This document shows, piece by piece, positions 8,903 through 18,080 of a DNA stretch of 64,000 nt. The notes under the pieces are model-generated. The model worked only from the letters and a program-made list of their open reading frames with translations, was not told the DNA's origin and did no database searches. Every line of letters begins with the position of its first letter. Position 1 is the first letter of the stretch. Source of the DNA: Granulosicoccus sp. (lineage in GTDB: Bacteria; Pseudomonadota; Gammaproteobacteria; Granulosicoccales; Granulosicoccaceae). The position numbers were made by a program, and so were the translations under genes. The stretch is from contig JALZUD010000025.1 of the NCBI GenBank assembly GCA_023301725.1, positions 1 to 64,000 of the forward strand, read 5' to 3'.

Positions 8903-9385
8903 TCACTCCAGTGGATATATCCAGGCTTTATAGTCATCAATTAACCTATGCGCATGCTCAATTTGCGATTCGGTCATTTTTTTTACAACTTCCTCCTGGC
9001 TTATCGCCGCATCAGGATCACCCCCAATGGCCGAGAGCACGTACCACGTATAGGCGCGCACCAAGTCAGGTGCCTCGATGCCGCGCCCTACTTCAAAGTA
9101 CCAACCAATTCCAGACTGTGCGCCAGCATGGCCTTTAAACGCGGCACGTTGGTACCATTCAAACGCTCGCACATCGTCGCGCTCTACACCCAGCCCCATC
9201 GCGTACATGACGCCAATAAGTTCTTCAGCTTCAGCATTGCCCGAGCGAGCTGCCGGCTGCAAGGCTTGCATTGCAGCGCCAAAGTCACCTGTCTCCATCA
9301 AATCTCGCGCTACTTCAAGATCAGCCCAAGCATGCGAACAGCCAATGACTATTGCAATGATAACCAAAAGTCGTTTGATGTTCAT
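8903..9385 (-). CDS. Secreted Sel1-like repeat protein
   Basis: The protein of about 160 residues starts with a signal peptide (MNIKRLLVIIAIVIGCSHAWA) and contains Sel1/TPR-like repeats, seen as AEELIGVMYAMGLGVERDDVRAFEWYQRAAFKGHAGAQSGIGWYFE and a third, weaker repeat. Sel1 repeats are protein-interaction scaffolds, here in the periplasm. The ATG at 9385 is used; the frame also has a TTG start at 9406. It is convergent with TRAP system 1 and divergent from, and probably overlapping, the start of the cytochrome c peroxidase gene. Partner unknown. Confidence 0.75.
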   Translation of the reverse strand: MNIKRLLVIIAIVIGCSHAWADLEVARDLMETGDFGAAMQALQPAARSGNAEAEELIGVMYAMGLGVERDDVRAFEWYQRAAFKGHAGAQSGIGWYFEVGRGIEAPDLVRAYTWYVLSAIGGDPDAAISQEEVVKKMTESQIEHAHRLIDDYKAWIYPLE

Positions 9386-10753
9386 CAATCTGCTATTCAC
9401 CCTCAAGTTGTAAAACCTAAATTATTAATCGTACTCTGGATACTGTCTGCCATTGCCTGTTTAGCAATAGCCAATTCGGCACAGGCAATAGAGCTACCAG
9501 ATCGCCTAACCCAAGACGATTTTCCAGCTCAGAACGAAAAACAGGTCAAACTTGGCCAGCTGCTCTTCTACGACAAGATTCTATCTGGAAACAAGAACAT
9601 TTCCTGCGCAACTTGTCATCATCCAAAACACTTCAGCGCAGATGGCTTGTCTTTAGGCATTGGTGAAGGAGGAACCGGTATCGGCCCAGAACGTCTAGCA
9701 GGCGAAGGAGCTACGCGAATAAAACGCCGTATTCCACGACACGCTCCAGCCCTGTGGAATTTGGGGGCACACGATGTAAACACGCTTTTCCACGATGGGC
9801 GTTTGAGTTTGTCTGATGACTACGGTAATGGCTTTAACTCACCTGCCGCTGAACGCCTACCTGCGGGCCTATCAGGTCTGTTAGCAGCCCAAGCCCTGTT
9901 ACCCCTGGCATCGCGCTTTGAAATGGCTGGTGACCCTGAGGAGAACTCTGTGGCGCGCGCAGCCTACGATCGCATAGACCATGTCTGGCCGATTATTACC
10001 CAGCGCGTACAGGCAACGCCAGGCTATGAAATACACTTTGTAGAGGCATTCGAGCATGTCAACAAAGCTGGAGATATCAGCATTGTGGATATTGCCAACG
10101 CACTAGCGGCGTTTCAGTCTGTTGAATGGCAATCATATGATTCCAGGTTCGATGAATACATTGCTGGCAACAGTGACGCCTTAAACCAAACTGAAACAGA
10201 GGGAATGCAGCTTTTTTATGGTGAAGCGAGTTGCAGCGAATGCCATTCGGGAAAGCTCTTTACCGATCAACAGTTCCATGCACTAAAACTCCCTGTATTC
10301 GGGCCGGGGCGCACTCGTGCACACGACCCTATTCCCAGAGACACCGGCAGACTCTCTGAAAGCGATGCCTTGGAAGATAGTTATCGATTTCGCACGCCTT
10401 CTTTGCGCAACGTAGAACTCACCTCACCCTACGGACATAACGGGGCTTATCATTCACTCGAGAAAATGATCAGACACCACCTAGATCCCGATGCAGCCAA
10501 TGCTACGTGGACTATCGCAGATGCCACACTTCCAGATATTGACTGGATAAACCACACCGACTTTATCGTTACTCAAGACAAACGTGAGATGGCTCGCTAC
10601 CAGCACTACAGCGACGTACAGCAGCGTGTGCTGAGTGATGTGCAAGTTGACTCACTGATAGCGTTTCTGCAGACACTTACCGGTCGAGGTGTAGAAAACA
10701 CGCCACTAGGTATACCCGCAACTGTGCCTAGCGGTTTACCGGTGGACCAGTAA
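9332..10753 (+). CDS. Di-haem cytochrome c peroxidase / MauG family protein
   Basis: Two c-type haem sites are visible: CATCH at residues 92-96 and CSECH at 301-305 (numbered from the 9332 start). The family pattern LGQLLFYDKILSGNKNISCATCHHP and the late segment RFRTPSLRNVELTSPYGHNG confirm the CcpA/MauG superfamily. A membrane-export segment (KLLIVLWILSAIACLAIANSAQA) precedes the mature part. The frame is open from 8948, but that region covers the opposite-strand Sel1 gene; the ATG at 9332 is the last standard start before the signal peptide and still overlaps that gene by 54 bases. It reduces H2O2 with electrons from a cytochrome or acts as a related oxidase. Start uncertain, function class firm. 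Confidence 0.85.
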   Translation: MRTANDYCNDNQKSFDVHQSAIHPQVVKPKLLIVLWILSAIACLAIANSAQAIELPDRLTQDDFPAQNEKQVKLGQLLFYDKILSGNKNISCATCHHPKHFSADGLSLGIGEGGTGIGPERLAGEGATRIKRRIPRHAPALWNLGAHDVNTLFHDGRLSLSDDYGNGFNSPAAERLPAGLSGLLAAQALLPLASRFEMAGDPEENSVARAAYDRIDHVWPIITQRVQATPGYEIHFVEAFEHVNKAGDISIVDIANALAAFQSVEWQSYDSRFDEYIAGNSDALNQTETEGMQLFYGEASCSECHSGKLFTDQQFHALKLPVFGPGRTRAHDPIPRDTGRLSESDALEDSYRFRTPSLRNVELTSPYGHNGAYHSLEKMIRHHLDPDAANATWTIADATLPDIDWINHTDFIVTQDKREMARYQHYSDVQQRVLSDVQVDSLIAFLQTLTGRGVENTPLGIPATVPSGLPVDQ

Positions 10754-10756
10754 CCC

Positions 10757-10786
10757 TAAGCAACTATCAGGCTTGCTTACTTTTTT
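10757..10786 (+). terminator. Rho-independent terminator after cytochrome c peroxidase
   Basis: A 7-base-pair perfect stem TAAGCAA/TTGCTTA with a 9-base loop begins three bases after the stop codon and is followed by C and six T residues. Confidence 0.65.
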
Positions 10787-11311
10787 CAATAGCTGCAATG
10801 GCAGCCTAGCACCTCGTAAGTTGATGCGTCGACGATGAGTTTGGTCCGCGGGTAGCTAAGCCGTATGGACAGTGCTCTAGCGCTCAGACTCCAATCTTCA
10901 ATGACCGCCACGTAGGTATAGAACTGACACTAGGCGTACAACACGCTAGGCGGCATCGCATCAGAGTGATGGTCCTTTGGCAATGTCCCCGCACGCTGCT
11001 CCAGTGATTGTAGAGTTTTGAAATCGATGTCGGCGTTCTCGCCATTGGCATGGCGAATTCGCCCGATCCGCCCGTTAGGACCAGGTGTGGGCGCATCGAT
11101 TATCGTAACCTTCTCTCTAAGACTGCCGATTTCAGTGATCATGGACATATGATTGCAACCTCAAAAAAATTGATGGAAACAGTGCCAAAAGCGGACAACC
11201 ATTAAGCCCTAAAGGCGTGGGAAAAATGAACCTGCTTGAGACATTTACTGTCGATAGTCGTCCCCATAAGACAACTGTAACATATGCTTGAATTACAAAA
11301 AAACAGCTATT
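10787..11311. other. Intergenic stretch with at most one small gene
   Basis: Between the peroxidase terminator and the GFA-family gene there is no recognisable gene other than the weak 72-codon frame listed separately. Codon patterns are not convincing elsewhere. The right-hand end (11160-11311) is AT-rich and may be spacer. Confidence 0.4.
10930..11148 (-). CDS. Possible small hypothetical protein (72 aa)
   Basis: The frame encodes a small soluble, mostly polar protein beginning MSMITEIGSLREKVTII and containing a GPNGRIGRIRHANGEN segment. GAGG lies about 10 bases ahead of the ATG. No family is recognised. It stands alone between terminators of the peroxidase gene and the GFA gene, so it may be spurious. 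Confidence 0.35.
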   Translation of the reverse strand: MSMITEIGSLREKVTIIDAPTPGPNGRIGRIRHANGENADIDFKTLQSLEQRAGTLPKDHHSDAMPPSVLYA

Positions 11312-11716
11312 TTAATCTGTTACCGGTGCATCTTCCGAATATATTGGCACACCCTCTGGAAGCACTTCCCATGTGGCTTTTGAATCCGCGAATATGTGCT
11401 TACCAATCTCAATATCTGGATCGCCATTGACGCATCCCAACGTTACTCCGTGTACCAGCCCTTCGTAGATACCGCACAGAGTGGATCCACATTTGCTGCA
11501 AAACTGTAGTCCAAATCCATGCTCCCCAACATAGGATGTGAGAAGTTGTTCTCCGGCTACCCATCGAAATTCGTCAGATTCAACCAAAGCGTAAGCAGAA
11601 GCCTGTGAACTGAACGCTTTGCGGCAACGAGAGCAATGGCAGGATCTGGCATCGCGAAGCACACCTGCGATTTCGTACGCTATTTCTCCGCAAAAACATT
11701 CGCCAGATACTGTCAT
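11312..11716 (-). CDS. GFA (glutathione-dependent formaldehyde-activating) family zinc protein
   Basis: This 134-residue protein has the GFA/CENP-V zinc pattern: CFC at residues 7-9, CHCSRC at 26-31 and FCSKCGSTLCG near residue 92. The fold binds two zinc ions through these cysteines. Despite the family name, most members have no proven role in formaldehyde metabolism. It lies 15 bases downstream of the 3-hydroxyisobutyrate dehydrogenase-like gene on the same strand, suggesting co-transcription. Confidence 0.9.
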   Translation of the reverse strand: MTVSGECFCGEIAYEIAGVLRDARSCHCSRCRKAFSSQASAYALVESDEFRWVAGEQLLTSYVGEHGFGLQFCSKCGSTLCGIYEGLVHGVTLGCVNGDPDIEIGKHIFADSKATWEVLPEGVPIYSEDAPVTD

Positions 11717-11731
11717 CTCTGCATTCCCTGT

Positions 11732-12688
11732 TTATTCAGACTTAACTCCAACTTCATACCCAGTCTCCTCCGGCTCATCATCGACAATTTCTGCAGGAAA
11801 CCCATCGGCCAACACCTTTAGGTCACAGGCATCTTCCAAGCGTCGGATAATATTAGGCGACCATTCCCTATCCCCATAGCGTTCAGCGCCGTCTTTCATT
11901 ATCTGAATCATTAGCGGGCTAATTTCCAAAGGTACGTTGTTGTCTTCAGCGATTTGTTGAAATAAGCCAATATCTTTAAGTACCAAGTCCATCGTGAAAT
12001 TGATGTCTCTTGATCCGTTCAATATCACTTGGCTTTCAGTTTCGTGTACGAAGGAATTACCGCTGGAAATTTTAATGGCCTCGTAGGTGGTGGCTAAATC
12101 AAGCCCAGCGGCTTTTGATGTTACCAGTGCCTCACACAACGAAAGCAAATTGGCTGTGGCTAAATAGTTGGTCATCACTTTCAGTTTGGATGCAGTGCCC
12201 AGCTCTCCTGTGTGCAGTACTCTGCGCCCTAGTGTCGTTAGCACGGGCAACATGCGTTCAAACGTATCGCGATCGCAGCCTGCGAATATGGCGATGTTTC
12301 CTGTTGCGGCTCTATGGCACCCACCACTGACAGGGCAATCCACGGCGTAACCGCCTGCGGCAACTACTTTCTCACCTAAGCGCATCACTTCGCTTTCATC
12401 GGTGGTGCTCATTTCAGCCCAAATAGTTCCAGGTGTCAGCCCAGCTAATACGCCATCTTCACTTTCTAAAACAGCAGCACTAGCCGCCGGAGACGGTAGG
12501 CACGTAATAATCAGATCACAGTCGGTTGCCATCTGCTTAGCACTGCTTCCAAACAGAGCGCCTTGCTCAATGAGGTCATCTGCCGCACTGCGATCAAGAT
12601 CAAACACCGTTAGCGTCAAGCCGTTTCGAATAACACTTCCGGCTAACTTACCACCCACATTACCTAAACCAATAAATCCAACGTGCAT
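11732..12688 (-). CDS. NAD(P)-dependent beta-hydroxyacid dehydrogenase (3-hydroxyisobutyrate dehydrogenase family)
   Basis: The N-terminal Rossmann motif GFIGLGNVGGKLAGSVI (residues 4-20) is followed by FDLDRS, the substrate-binding DCPVSGGCHRAATGNIAIFAGG-like segment (DCPVSGGCHRA) and the catalytic lysine motif GTASKLKVMTNYL near residue 170. The C-terminal helical domain is complete; length 318 residues is slightly longer than the usual 290-300 because of an acidic tail. Such enzymes oxidise 3-hydroxyisobutyrate, tartronate semialdehyde or similar beta-hydroxyacids. It shares a strand with the PLP enzyme upstream and GFA protein downstream. The exact substrate is not determined. Confidence 0.88.
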   Translation of the reverse strand: MHVGFIGLGNVGGKLAGSVIRNGLTLTVFDLDRSAADDLIEQGALFGSSAKQMATDCDLIITCLPSPAASAAVLESEDGVLAGLTPGTIWAEMSTTDESEVMRLGEKVVAAGGYAVDCPVSGGCHRAATGNIAIFAGCDRDTFERMLPVLTTLGRRVLHTGELGTASKLKVMTNYLATANLLSLCEALVTSKAAGLDLATTYEAIKISSGNSFVHETESQVILNGSRDINFTMDLVLKDIGLFQQIAEDNNVPLEISPLMIQIMKDGAERYGDREWSPNIIRRLEDACDLKVLADGFPAEIVDDEPEETGYEVGVKSE

Positions 12689-12819
12689 AACTTAACTCCG
12701 AATACTATGACTTCAATGAAAGGCGCGAATCTGGATATACAGACGAACGCAAACCAGCCTTGCATATTTTGAACAACAGAACCAGATTTACGGCATTATT
12801 TGAATACTACACGCCGCTC

Positions 12820-13974
12820 TTACAACGCTGAAAGCGCTTGGTTTAAGTCGCGCCATAAATCATCAGGGTCTTCAATGCCAACGGCCAGTCGCAATAGGTT
12901 TTCAGGCAATTGCGTTTCGGGAGGTTCTACACTGTGGCGATGCTCAATGAGTGTTTCAACACCCCCCAGTGAGGTTCCACTCACAATCAGACGCAGGGCA
13001 CCTGCTACTGCTAGGGCTTCTGTTTTGCCCCCCACTACTTCAAATGACAACAAGCTGCCAAAACCGCCGATCATCTGCTGCTTACTTAGTCCATGTGCAG
13101 GGTGAGACGCCAACCCCGGATACAGTACACGAGACACCGCAGGGTGTGCTTCGAGTTGTTCAGCTATGCGCAGAGTAGTTTTCGCAGCACGTTCGACACG
13201 CACATAAAGAGTGCGTAAACCACGCTGCAGCAACCAAGCTTCAAAAGATCCGGGCAAGGCTCCAGCACCAGAGCGCTCTTGTTTAATCAACTGCCACGAT
13301 GCCGAATTGGCATCGGCGGTGATCAGTGCGCCAGCCAACACATCACTGTGTCCGTTTAATGATTTGGTAGCTGAATGCATCACGATGTGGGCGCCTAATT
13401 CCAGCGGGCGTGTGAATACAGGGGTGGCGGTTGTGTTATCAACCACTAATAAAGCACCTGCTTTGTTGGCCACACGCGCTGCAGCCGAAATATCGGTCAC
13501 GCTCATCATGGGGTTGGACGGTGTTTCCACCCAAATCAACGAGGTTTTCGCGTGATCAACTAACGCATCTTCTAAGCTCTCTATACTGGCAGGATCGTAT
13601 TCACTGATGAGAATACCCACACGTTCGCAATAGGTTCGAGCCCAAGACAGCACGCCCCAATACATCGAATCGGGGATGACTACATGGGCACCTGTAGGGA
13701 GCGTATAGAAAATACAAGCAACCGCTGCCATCCCTGAGGCGAACAGTGCGCACTCTTCACCGTGTTCCAATTCCGCAATTACGCGTTCGGCGGTGAGGAA
13801 GGTGGGATTACAATCTCGGGTATAAATATTGGCAGAATTTATCGGTTGGTACCGATCGTCACGTGCAAAAGTGGTCGATGGATGGATAGGCGGGACAATG
13901 GCCCCGGTGGTGGTGTCTAGAAAATCGTCAGCTTTTGCAACCAACGTGGACGGATGATTTTTGTATGTACTCAT
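12820..13974 (-). CDS. PLP-dependent Cys/Met metabolism enzyme (cystathionine gamma-synthase/lyase family)
   Basis: The protein of about 384 residues shows the family's PLP site, with Lys204 in HSATKSLNGHSD, and the segments YTRDCNPTFLTAERVIAELEHGEE and SGTSLGGVETLIEHR typical of trans-sulfuration enzymes (cystathionine beta/gamma-lyase, cystathionine gamma-synthase, methionine gamma-lyase). The start at 13974 is chosen because it matches the family N-terminus; upstream in-frame starts at 13986 and 14013 lack better signals. It lies upstream of the beta-hydroxyacid dehydrogenase on the same strand and divergent from the glycerophosphodiesterase. The subfamily cannot be fixed by eye. Confidence 0.88.
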   Translation of the reverse strand: MSTYKNHPSTLVAKADDFLDTTTGAIVPPIHPSTTFARDDRYQPINSANIYTRDCNPTFLTAERVIAELEHGEECALFASGMAAVACIFYTLPTGAHVVIPDSMYWGVLSWARTYCERVGILISEYDPASIESLEDALVDHAKTSLIWVETPSNPMMSVTDISAAARVANKAGALLVVDNTTATPVFTRPLELGAHIVMHSATKSLNGHSDVLAGALITADANSASWQLIKQERSGAGALPGSFEAWLLQRGLRTLYVRVERAAKTTLRIAEQLEAHPAVSRVLYPGLASHPAHGLSKQQMIGGFGSLLSFEVVGGKTEALAVAGALRLIVSGTSLGGVETLIEHRHSVEPPETQLPENLLRLAVGIEDPDDLWRDLNQALSAL

Positions 13975-14113
13975 GCAAATGAGCATACCGCATTTGCAAT
14001 GAACTAAGAACAATCAACCATCACACGCCTGACGGACAACGATATAGGTGGTATAAATTACGATACAGCTATTGAACAATATCGACGCCGACAGAACTGA
14101 CACGGAGTATCGA

Positions 14114-15370
14114 ATGACATCAAGGTTCAAGGGTAAATCTGCACACCGGCTTCCAACAAAAATAGCCATAACGGTGTTTCTATATACGAGCCTCTGCCAC
14201 GTTTCAATGGCAACTGCTGCCCAGAGCATATCCTTAGGCCCAAGACCTGTGTACTTAGCAGATCAGCTGCCTGACGGTGAGCTAAAGAATGAGCTGCTTT
14301 CGTGTGATCTGAACGGTATTCAACCCAGTGCATTTTCCATTGGTCATCGAGGTGCCCCGTTGCAGTTCCCTGAACATACAAAAGAGTCTTATATAGCTGC
14401 AGCTCGTATGGGTGCGGGCATCATCGAATGTGACGTCACTTTTACCAGTGATCGCGAACTTGTCTGTCGACACTCGCAGTGCGACCTAGCAACAACCACT
14501 AACATTCTGTCAACACCCTTAGCTGCAAAATGCAACACACCACCAGACTACAACGCCGAATTTCCATTTGAAGAAGTCCAATGTTGCACATCAGACATAA
14601 CGCTTGAAGAATTCAAATCTCTAACAGGAAAAATGGATGCAGGCAAAGCAACTGCGAAAACTTTAGATGAATACCTAAACTCCACTGCACGCTGGAGAAC
14701 AGACTTATACGCTCATGAGGGAACCTTGCTATCACATAAAGAAAGCATCCAGCTATTTGATGACTTGGGTGTAGGTATGACACCTGAACTTAAAAAAGCA
14801 TTGGTCCCTCTGCCGTTTGACGGCGATTACACACGCATTCAACAAGCCACACAAATGTTGCAAGAATACCGTGATGCCGATATCGATTCTTCAAGAGTAT
14901 GGCCACAGTCGTTCGAAGAAAACGATATTGCACACTGGATCAATACAGCTCCGGATTTTGCTTCGCAGGTGGTGTACCTGGACGATCGTTACAACGAGTC
15001 TGATTTTAATGCGCTGGACGAGACAACATGGAAACCCACCATGGTTCAACTTAAAGAGAACGGAGTTCAGTACCTGGCCCCGCCTCTATGGATGTTAGTA
15101 ACGCTGGATGACGCAGGAAAAATGATTCCGTCACCCTATGCAGAAGCAGCCGTGGCAGCACAGCTTAAACTGATCGCATGGTCGCTCGAGCGCTCAGGTC
15201 CCATACATAGTGAAAACGGTGGCTGGTATCACCAAAGTGTCGCGACAGCGATGCAAAACGATGGCGATGTCTTGGTGCTTCTGGATGTGCTGGCAAAGGA
15301 TGTTGGCGTTGAAGCTGTATTTTCAGACTGGCCTGCCACCACCAGCTACTACGCTCACTGCCGACTATAA
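14114..15370 (+). CDS. Glycerophosphodiester phosphodiesterase family protein, exported
   Basis: A signal-like hydrophobic N-terminus (KIAITVFLYTSLCHVSMATAAQ) precedes the GDPD domain, whose hallmark IGHRGAPLQFPEHTKESY supplies the catalytic His-Arg and Glu, followed by IIECDVTFTSDRELVCRHS with the metal-binding Glu/Asp and second His. The enzyme hydrolyses glycerophosphodiesters to an alcohol and glycerol-3-phosphate in the periplasm. The ATG at 14114 has GGAG six bases upstream and is preferred to the earlier start at 14072. A long insert rich in cysteine (NTPPDYNAEFPFEEVQCCTSD) is unusual and resembles large eukaryote-like GDPD proteins. About 418 residues. Confidence 0.88.
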   Translation: MTSRFKGKSAHRLPTKIAITVFLYTSLCHVSMATAAQSISLGPRPVYLADQLPDGELKNELLSCDLNGIQPSAFSIGHRGAPLQFPEHTKESYIAAARMGAGIIECDVTFTSDRELVCRHSQCDLATTTNILSTPLAAKCNTPPDYNAEFPFEEVQCCTSDITLEEFKSLTGKMDAGKATAKTLDEYLNSTARWRTDLYAHEGTLLSHKESIQLFDDLGVGMTPELKKALVPLPFDGDYTRIQQATQMLQEYRDADIDSSRVWPQSFEENDIAHWINTAPDFASQVVYLDDRYNESDFNALDETTWKPTMVQLKENGVQYLAPPLWMLVTLDDAGKMIPSPYAEAAVAAQLKLIAWSLERSGPIHSENGGWYHQSVATAMQNDGDVLVLLDVLAKDVGVEAVFSDWPATTSYYAHCRL

Positions 15371-15603
15371 AATTAATCCGGCTACGATTTCTTACCTGAC
15401 ACACTCTCGTGTCTTCAATTTGCGGGGCAGTGCACAACCCTCCTGCCAATAAGCCAACAAGGAGGAACTGTCTACTGTTACAACCAAACCAGTGCACGAT
15501 TTATATCAAAGAGCACTTTATGGCCCAATAGTTGCCAAGTATATGGTGTTGAGTAACATACTCTAGCTAACGGTTGTGATTGCGTCTTAGCTAGTTCAAA
15601 GGA

Positions 15604-17919
15604 ATGAAAATATTGAGAAAGCTAGCAATGACTAAACGACGGTTTGCCCGTTTGCACTGCCGTTTTGACAGATATGCGATGAACGACCATTTTAGTAAGT
15701 CGTCACCCGCTCCAAACACATCTACTCAGCCCCAACTCACTGGTCAGGGTCAACAACCTTCAAAATGGGCCGCTCTTACAGGCGTCGCTATCGTGATGTT
15801 CGCATCTGGATCATTGTTCGCGCAAGACATATCTGATTCGGACGGCGATGGCATACCAAATCACGTTGAGTGCCCAGTAGCTTTGAGCACTGTCACTACT
15901 GGCACAAACACAACAATGATCAATGGTGAAGTTTCCAGAGAGGGTGCACGGGTCATCAATTTTAGTATCACTGGGGAATATCCACTCTTTCGACGCTCGT
16001 CTTCCGAAGGATTTCAAGTGATATGGAATCAGGAACAAGCCATAACTAACGACTGGGACCTTGAGCTGTCAGCTCCGACAACGGGTGCACTGACCGAAGT
16101 CGTCGTGGCTGCAGGCCGTCCTGGAGTAACCACCAATCTTGTAAACGTTCGCAGGGATATTGCAGTGACGTGGGATGGCGGCGGCTCAGCCGTTGTTAGT
16201 GACCCGGTTAATGAACTGATCAACCTCAACACTGGGGACATAGTCTCGTCAGGCGTTGTGGTGCAAGTTGATAGTGGCTTTAGGCTCCCAGAAACACAAT
16301 GGAGCTTAACAATTGATTTCACACCTGTTTCAACATTTCCCACTACCGTCAGCTTTGCAACCGAAGCATTTGGCAATGCTACTTTTGAGGGATTTGGATT
16401 CTCTGCGATCACCAGTTGTGATTCCGACGGAGACGGCGTACCGGATCTAGAGGATCTGGATAGTGACAACGATGGAATCGGCGATGCTATCGAAGGTGTG
16501 ATTGATACCGATGGCGACGGCGTTCCTAATTATCTGGATACCGATAGCGATGCAGACGGCATACTTGATCTTGTAGAAGGCGCTGATGATACTGATAGTG
16601 ATGGTGCATCAAACTATGTTGATACCGACAGTGACGACGACGGTATTGCGGATGCCATCGAAGGTTCAACTGATGCAGATAATGACGGTACGGCAGACTA
16701 CCTTGATTTAGACAGTGATAACGATGGAATTGCTGATAGTGAGGAGTCAAGCGGCGACAGTGATGGCGACAGCATTCCTGACTTTCTGGATACCGATAGT
16801 GATAACGACGGTCTACCCGATGCACAAGAGGGAGCCGTAGACACGGATAACGACGGGGTGCCCAATTACCGGGATCAAGATGCGGATAACGACGGCATTC
16901 CAGATCTGTCAGAAGGTGATAACGATAATGATGGGGACGGTTTAGCGAATTACCTTGATCTGGATTCTGATAGCGATGGTATTGCAGACTTGGTAGAAGC
17001 TGGTGGCAGCGATACAAACGCAGATGGGCAAGTCGATAACTACCGTGATAACAATGCAAATGGCATTGACGATGGTGTTGATACGCTAGCGCTAGCGCTT
17101 AGCGATACCGATAGCGATGGCATAGAAGACTATCTCGATTTGGATTCAGATAACGACGGTATCCCGGATACCCGAGAGAGCGCTAATACGTTATTGGATT
17201 CTAACGGTGATGGTTTGATTGATAGCACCGTTGATAGCAATGGTGATGGTTGGCCCGACAATGTGGCTCGCTCTGCATTGATAGATACCGACAACGACGG
17301 CGTCTATAATCATCATGATCTGGACAGCGATAATGATGGGGCCAGTGATTTATCAGAGGCAGGCGGCACTGATGCCGATGCTGATGGTATTGTCGATGGA
17401 TGGGCGGATGTTGATACCGATGGTATTCCCGACAATGTAGATGCAGATCAACTATCAGCAAGCGACGCCGATGGTGATGGCATAGCAGACTTTGCAGACG
17501 TTGATTTTCTGTTTGAAGATGACAGCGATGCAGATGGCATCGTGGATCGTTTTGATCTGAATCCTTTCAATGATGGTCTTGCAAGGCGACCTTCGGGCGT
17601 ACCCGTGATAGGTGCTGCGTTACCAGATACCAATGGTGACGGGACACCGGATGTTCGCCAAGCCACTGTAGTAGTCATAGGACCAGAGAATTTTCTCCGA
17701 ACGGGACTACGTGGCAGCGGATCGACAGGGCCGTTGGGCTTGGTAATGCTGGGCTTGGCGGGGTTGTTACTGGTGCGTAAGCCACGCGAACAGATTCCTG
17801 TGGGAAGAAGTCTAGGCAAAAAACCAAGATCTGTTGTGGCTGATGCTCTTAGCCCTCATGCTGATCACATTGCTTACAATCAAGCTGCTCACCTAACCGC
17901 TCGCTCCTGCCCTCTTTGA
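15604..17919 (+). CDS. Large exported thrombospondin type-3 repeat protein with C-terminal membrane anchor motif
   Basis: The N-terminus carries a hydrophobic export segment (WAALTGVAIVMFASGSLFAQ), then a beta-rich domain (about 95-270), then some twenty Ca-binding repeats of the type DTDGDGVPNYLDTDSDADG (about 270-660). Near residue 710 is a short Gly/Ser-rich stretch, a hydrophobic helix and basic residues (GSTGPLGLVMLGLAGLLLVRKPRE), resembling C-terminal sorting tails. Another 45 residues follow the basic cluster, which is unusual for such tails. The start is unclear: ATG at 15604 overlaps AAGGA, while a TTG at 15613 is better spaced from it. The 3' end overlaps the opposite-strand DUF3565 gene by 71 bases. 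Probably a surface or adhesive protein; function inferred. Confidence 0.75.
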   Translation: MKILRKLAMTKRRFARLHCRFDRYAMNDHFSKSSPAPNTSTQPQLTGQGQQPSKWAALTGVAIVMFASGSLFAQDISDSDGDGIPNHVECPVALSTVTTGTNTTMINGEVSREGARVINFSITGEYPLFRRSSSEGFQVIWNQEQAITNDWDLELSAPTTGALTEVVVAAGRPGVTTNLVNVRRDIAVTWDGGGSAVVSDPVNELINLNTGDIVSSGVVVQVDSGFRLPETQWSLTIDFTPVSTFPTTVSFATEAFGNATFEGFGFSAITSCDSDGDGVPDLEDLDSDNDGIGDAIEGVIDTDGDGVPNYLDTDSDADGILDLVEGADDTDSDGASNYVDTDSDDDGIADAIEGSTDADNDGTADYLDLDSDNDGIADSEESSGDSDGDSIPDFLDTDSDNDGLPDAQEGAVDTDNDGVPNYRDQDADNDGIPDLSEGDNDNDGDGLANYLDLDSDSDGIADLVEAGGSDTNADGQVDNYRDNNANGIDDGVDTLALALSDTDSDGIEDYLDLDSDNDGIPDTRESANTLLDSNGDGLIDSTVDSNGDGWPDNVARSALIDTDNDGVYNHHDLDSDNDGASDLSEAGGTDADADGIVDGWADVDTDGIPDNVDADQLSASDADGDGIADFADVDFLFEDDSDADGIVDRFDLNPFNDGLARRPSGVPVIGAALPDTNGDGTPDVRQATVVVIGPENFLRTGLRGSGSTGPLGLVMLGLAGLLLVRKPREQIPVGRSLGKKPRSVVADALSPHADHIAYNQAAHLTARSCPL
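16417..17660 (+). repeat. Tandem Ca-binding (thrombospondin type-3) coding repeats
   Basis: The DNA repeats degenerate GAT/GAC-rich units encoding D-x-D-x-D-G-x-x-D loops, each near 36-39 bases. They produce long spurious open frames on the opposite strand. Confidence 0.85.
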
Positions 17920-18043
17920 TTTCAACCCAAGGCCGGTTGTTCCAGGGAGGATTGTGACGCACATGTTGCCCATGTCCACATTCAAGCTTGGCTACCCAGT
18001 CACCGAGCTCATCTTGATAAAAATCTACTATTTTTTGTTGCAT
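17849..18043 (-). CDS. DUF3565 family small protein
   Basis: This 64-residue protein matches the DUF3565 pattern: DELGDWVAKLECGHGQHVRHNPPW, then NRPWVEIKEGR and a C-terminal CKQCD. The paired cysteines and histidines suggest a metal or zinc-ribbon-like site. Function is unknown; related proteins are sometimes called pressure-regulated. It lies just downstream of the class V aminotransferase-like gene on the same strand and overlaps the end of the repeat-protein gene on the other strand. Confidence 0.85.
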   Translation of the reverse strand: MQQKIVDFYQDELGDWVAKLECGHGQHVRHNPPWNNRPWVEIKEGRSERLGEQLDCKQCDQHEG

Positions 18044-18080
18044 GGTTGATCATTAAAAAATGAAAACCTCATACAGAAAA

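Noticed and set aside
8948-9331. N-terminal extension of the cytochrome c peroxidase frame
   Set aside because: It is antisense to the better supported Sel1-repeat gene and has no family similarity.
16526-17461. Long open frames on the minus strand inside the Ca-repeat gene
   Set aside because: They are His/Arg/Tyr-rich mirror images of the GAT-rich repeats, lack any family pattern and are explained by the plus-strand repeat gene.
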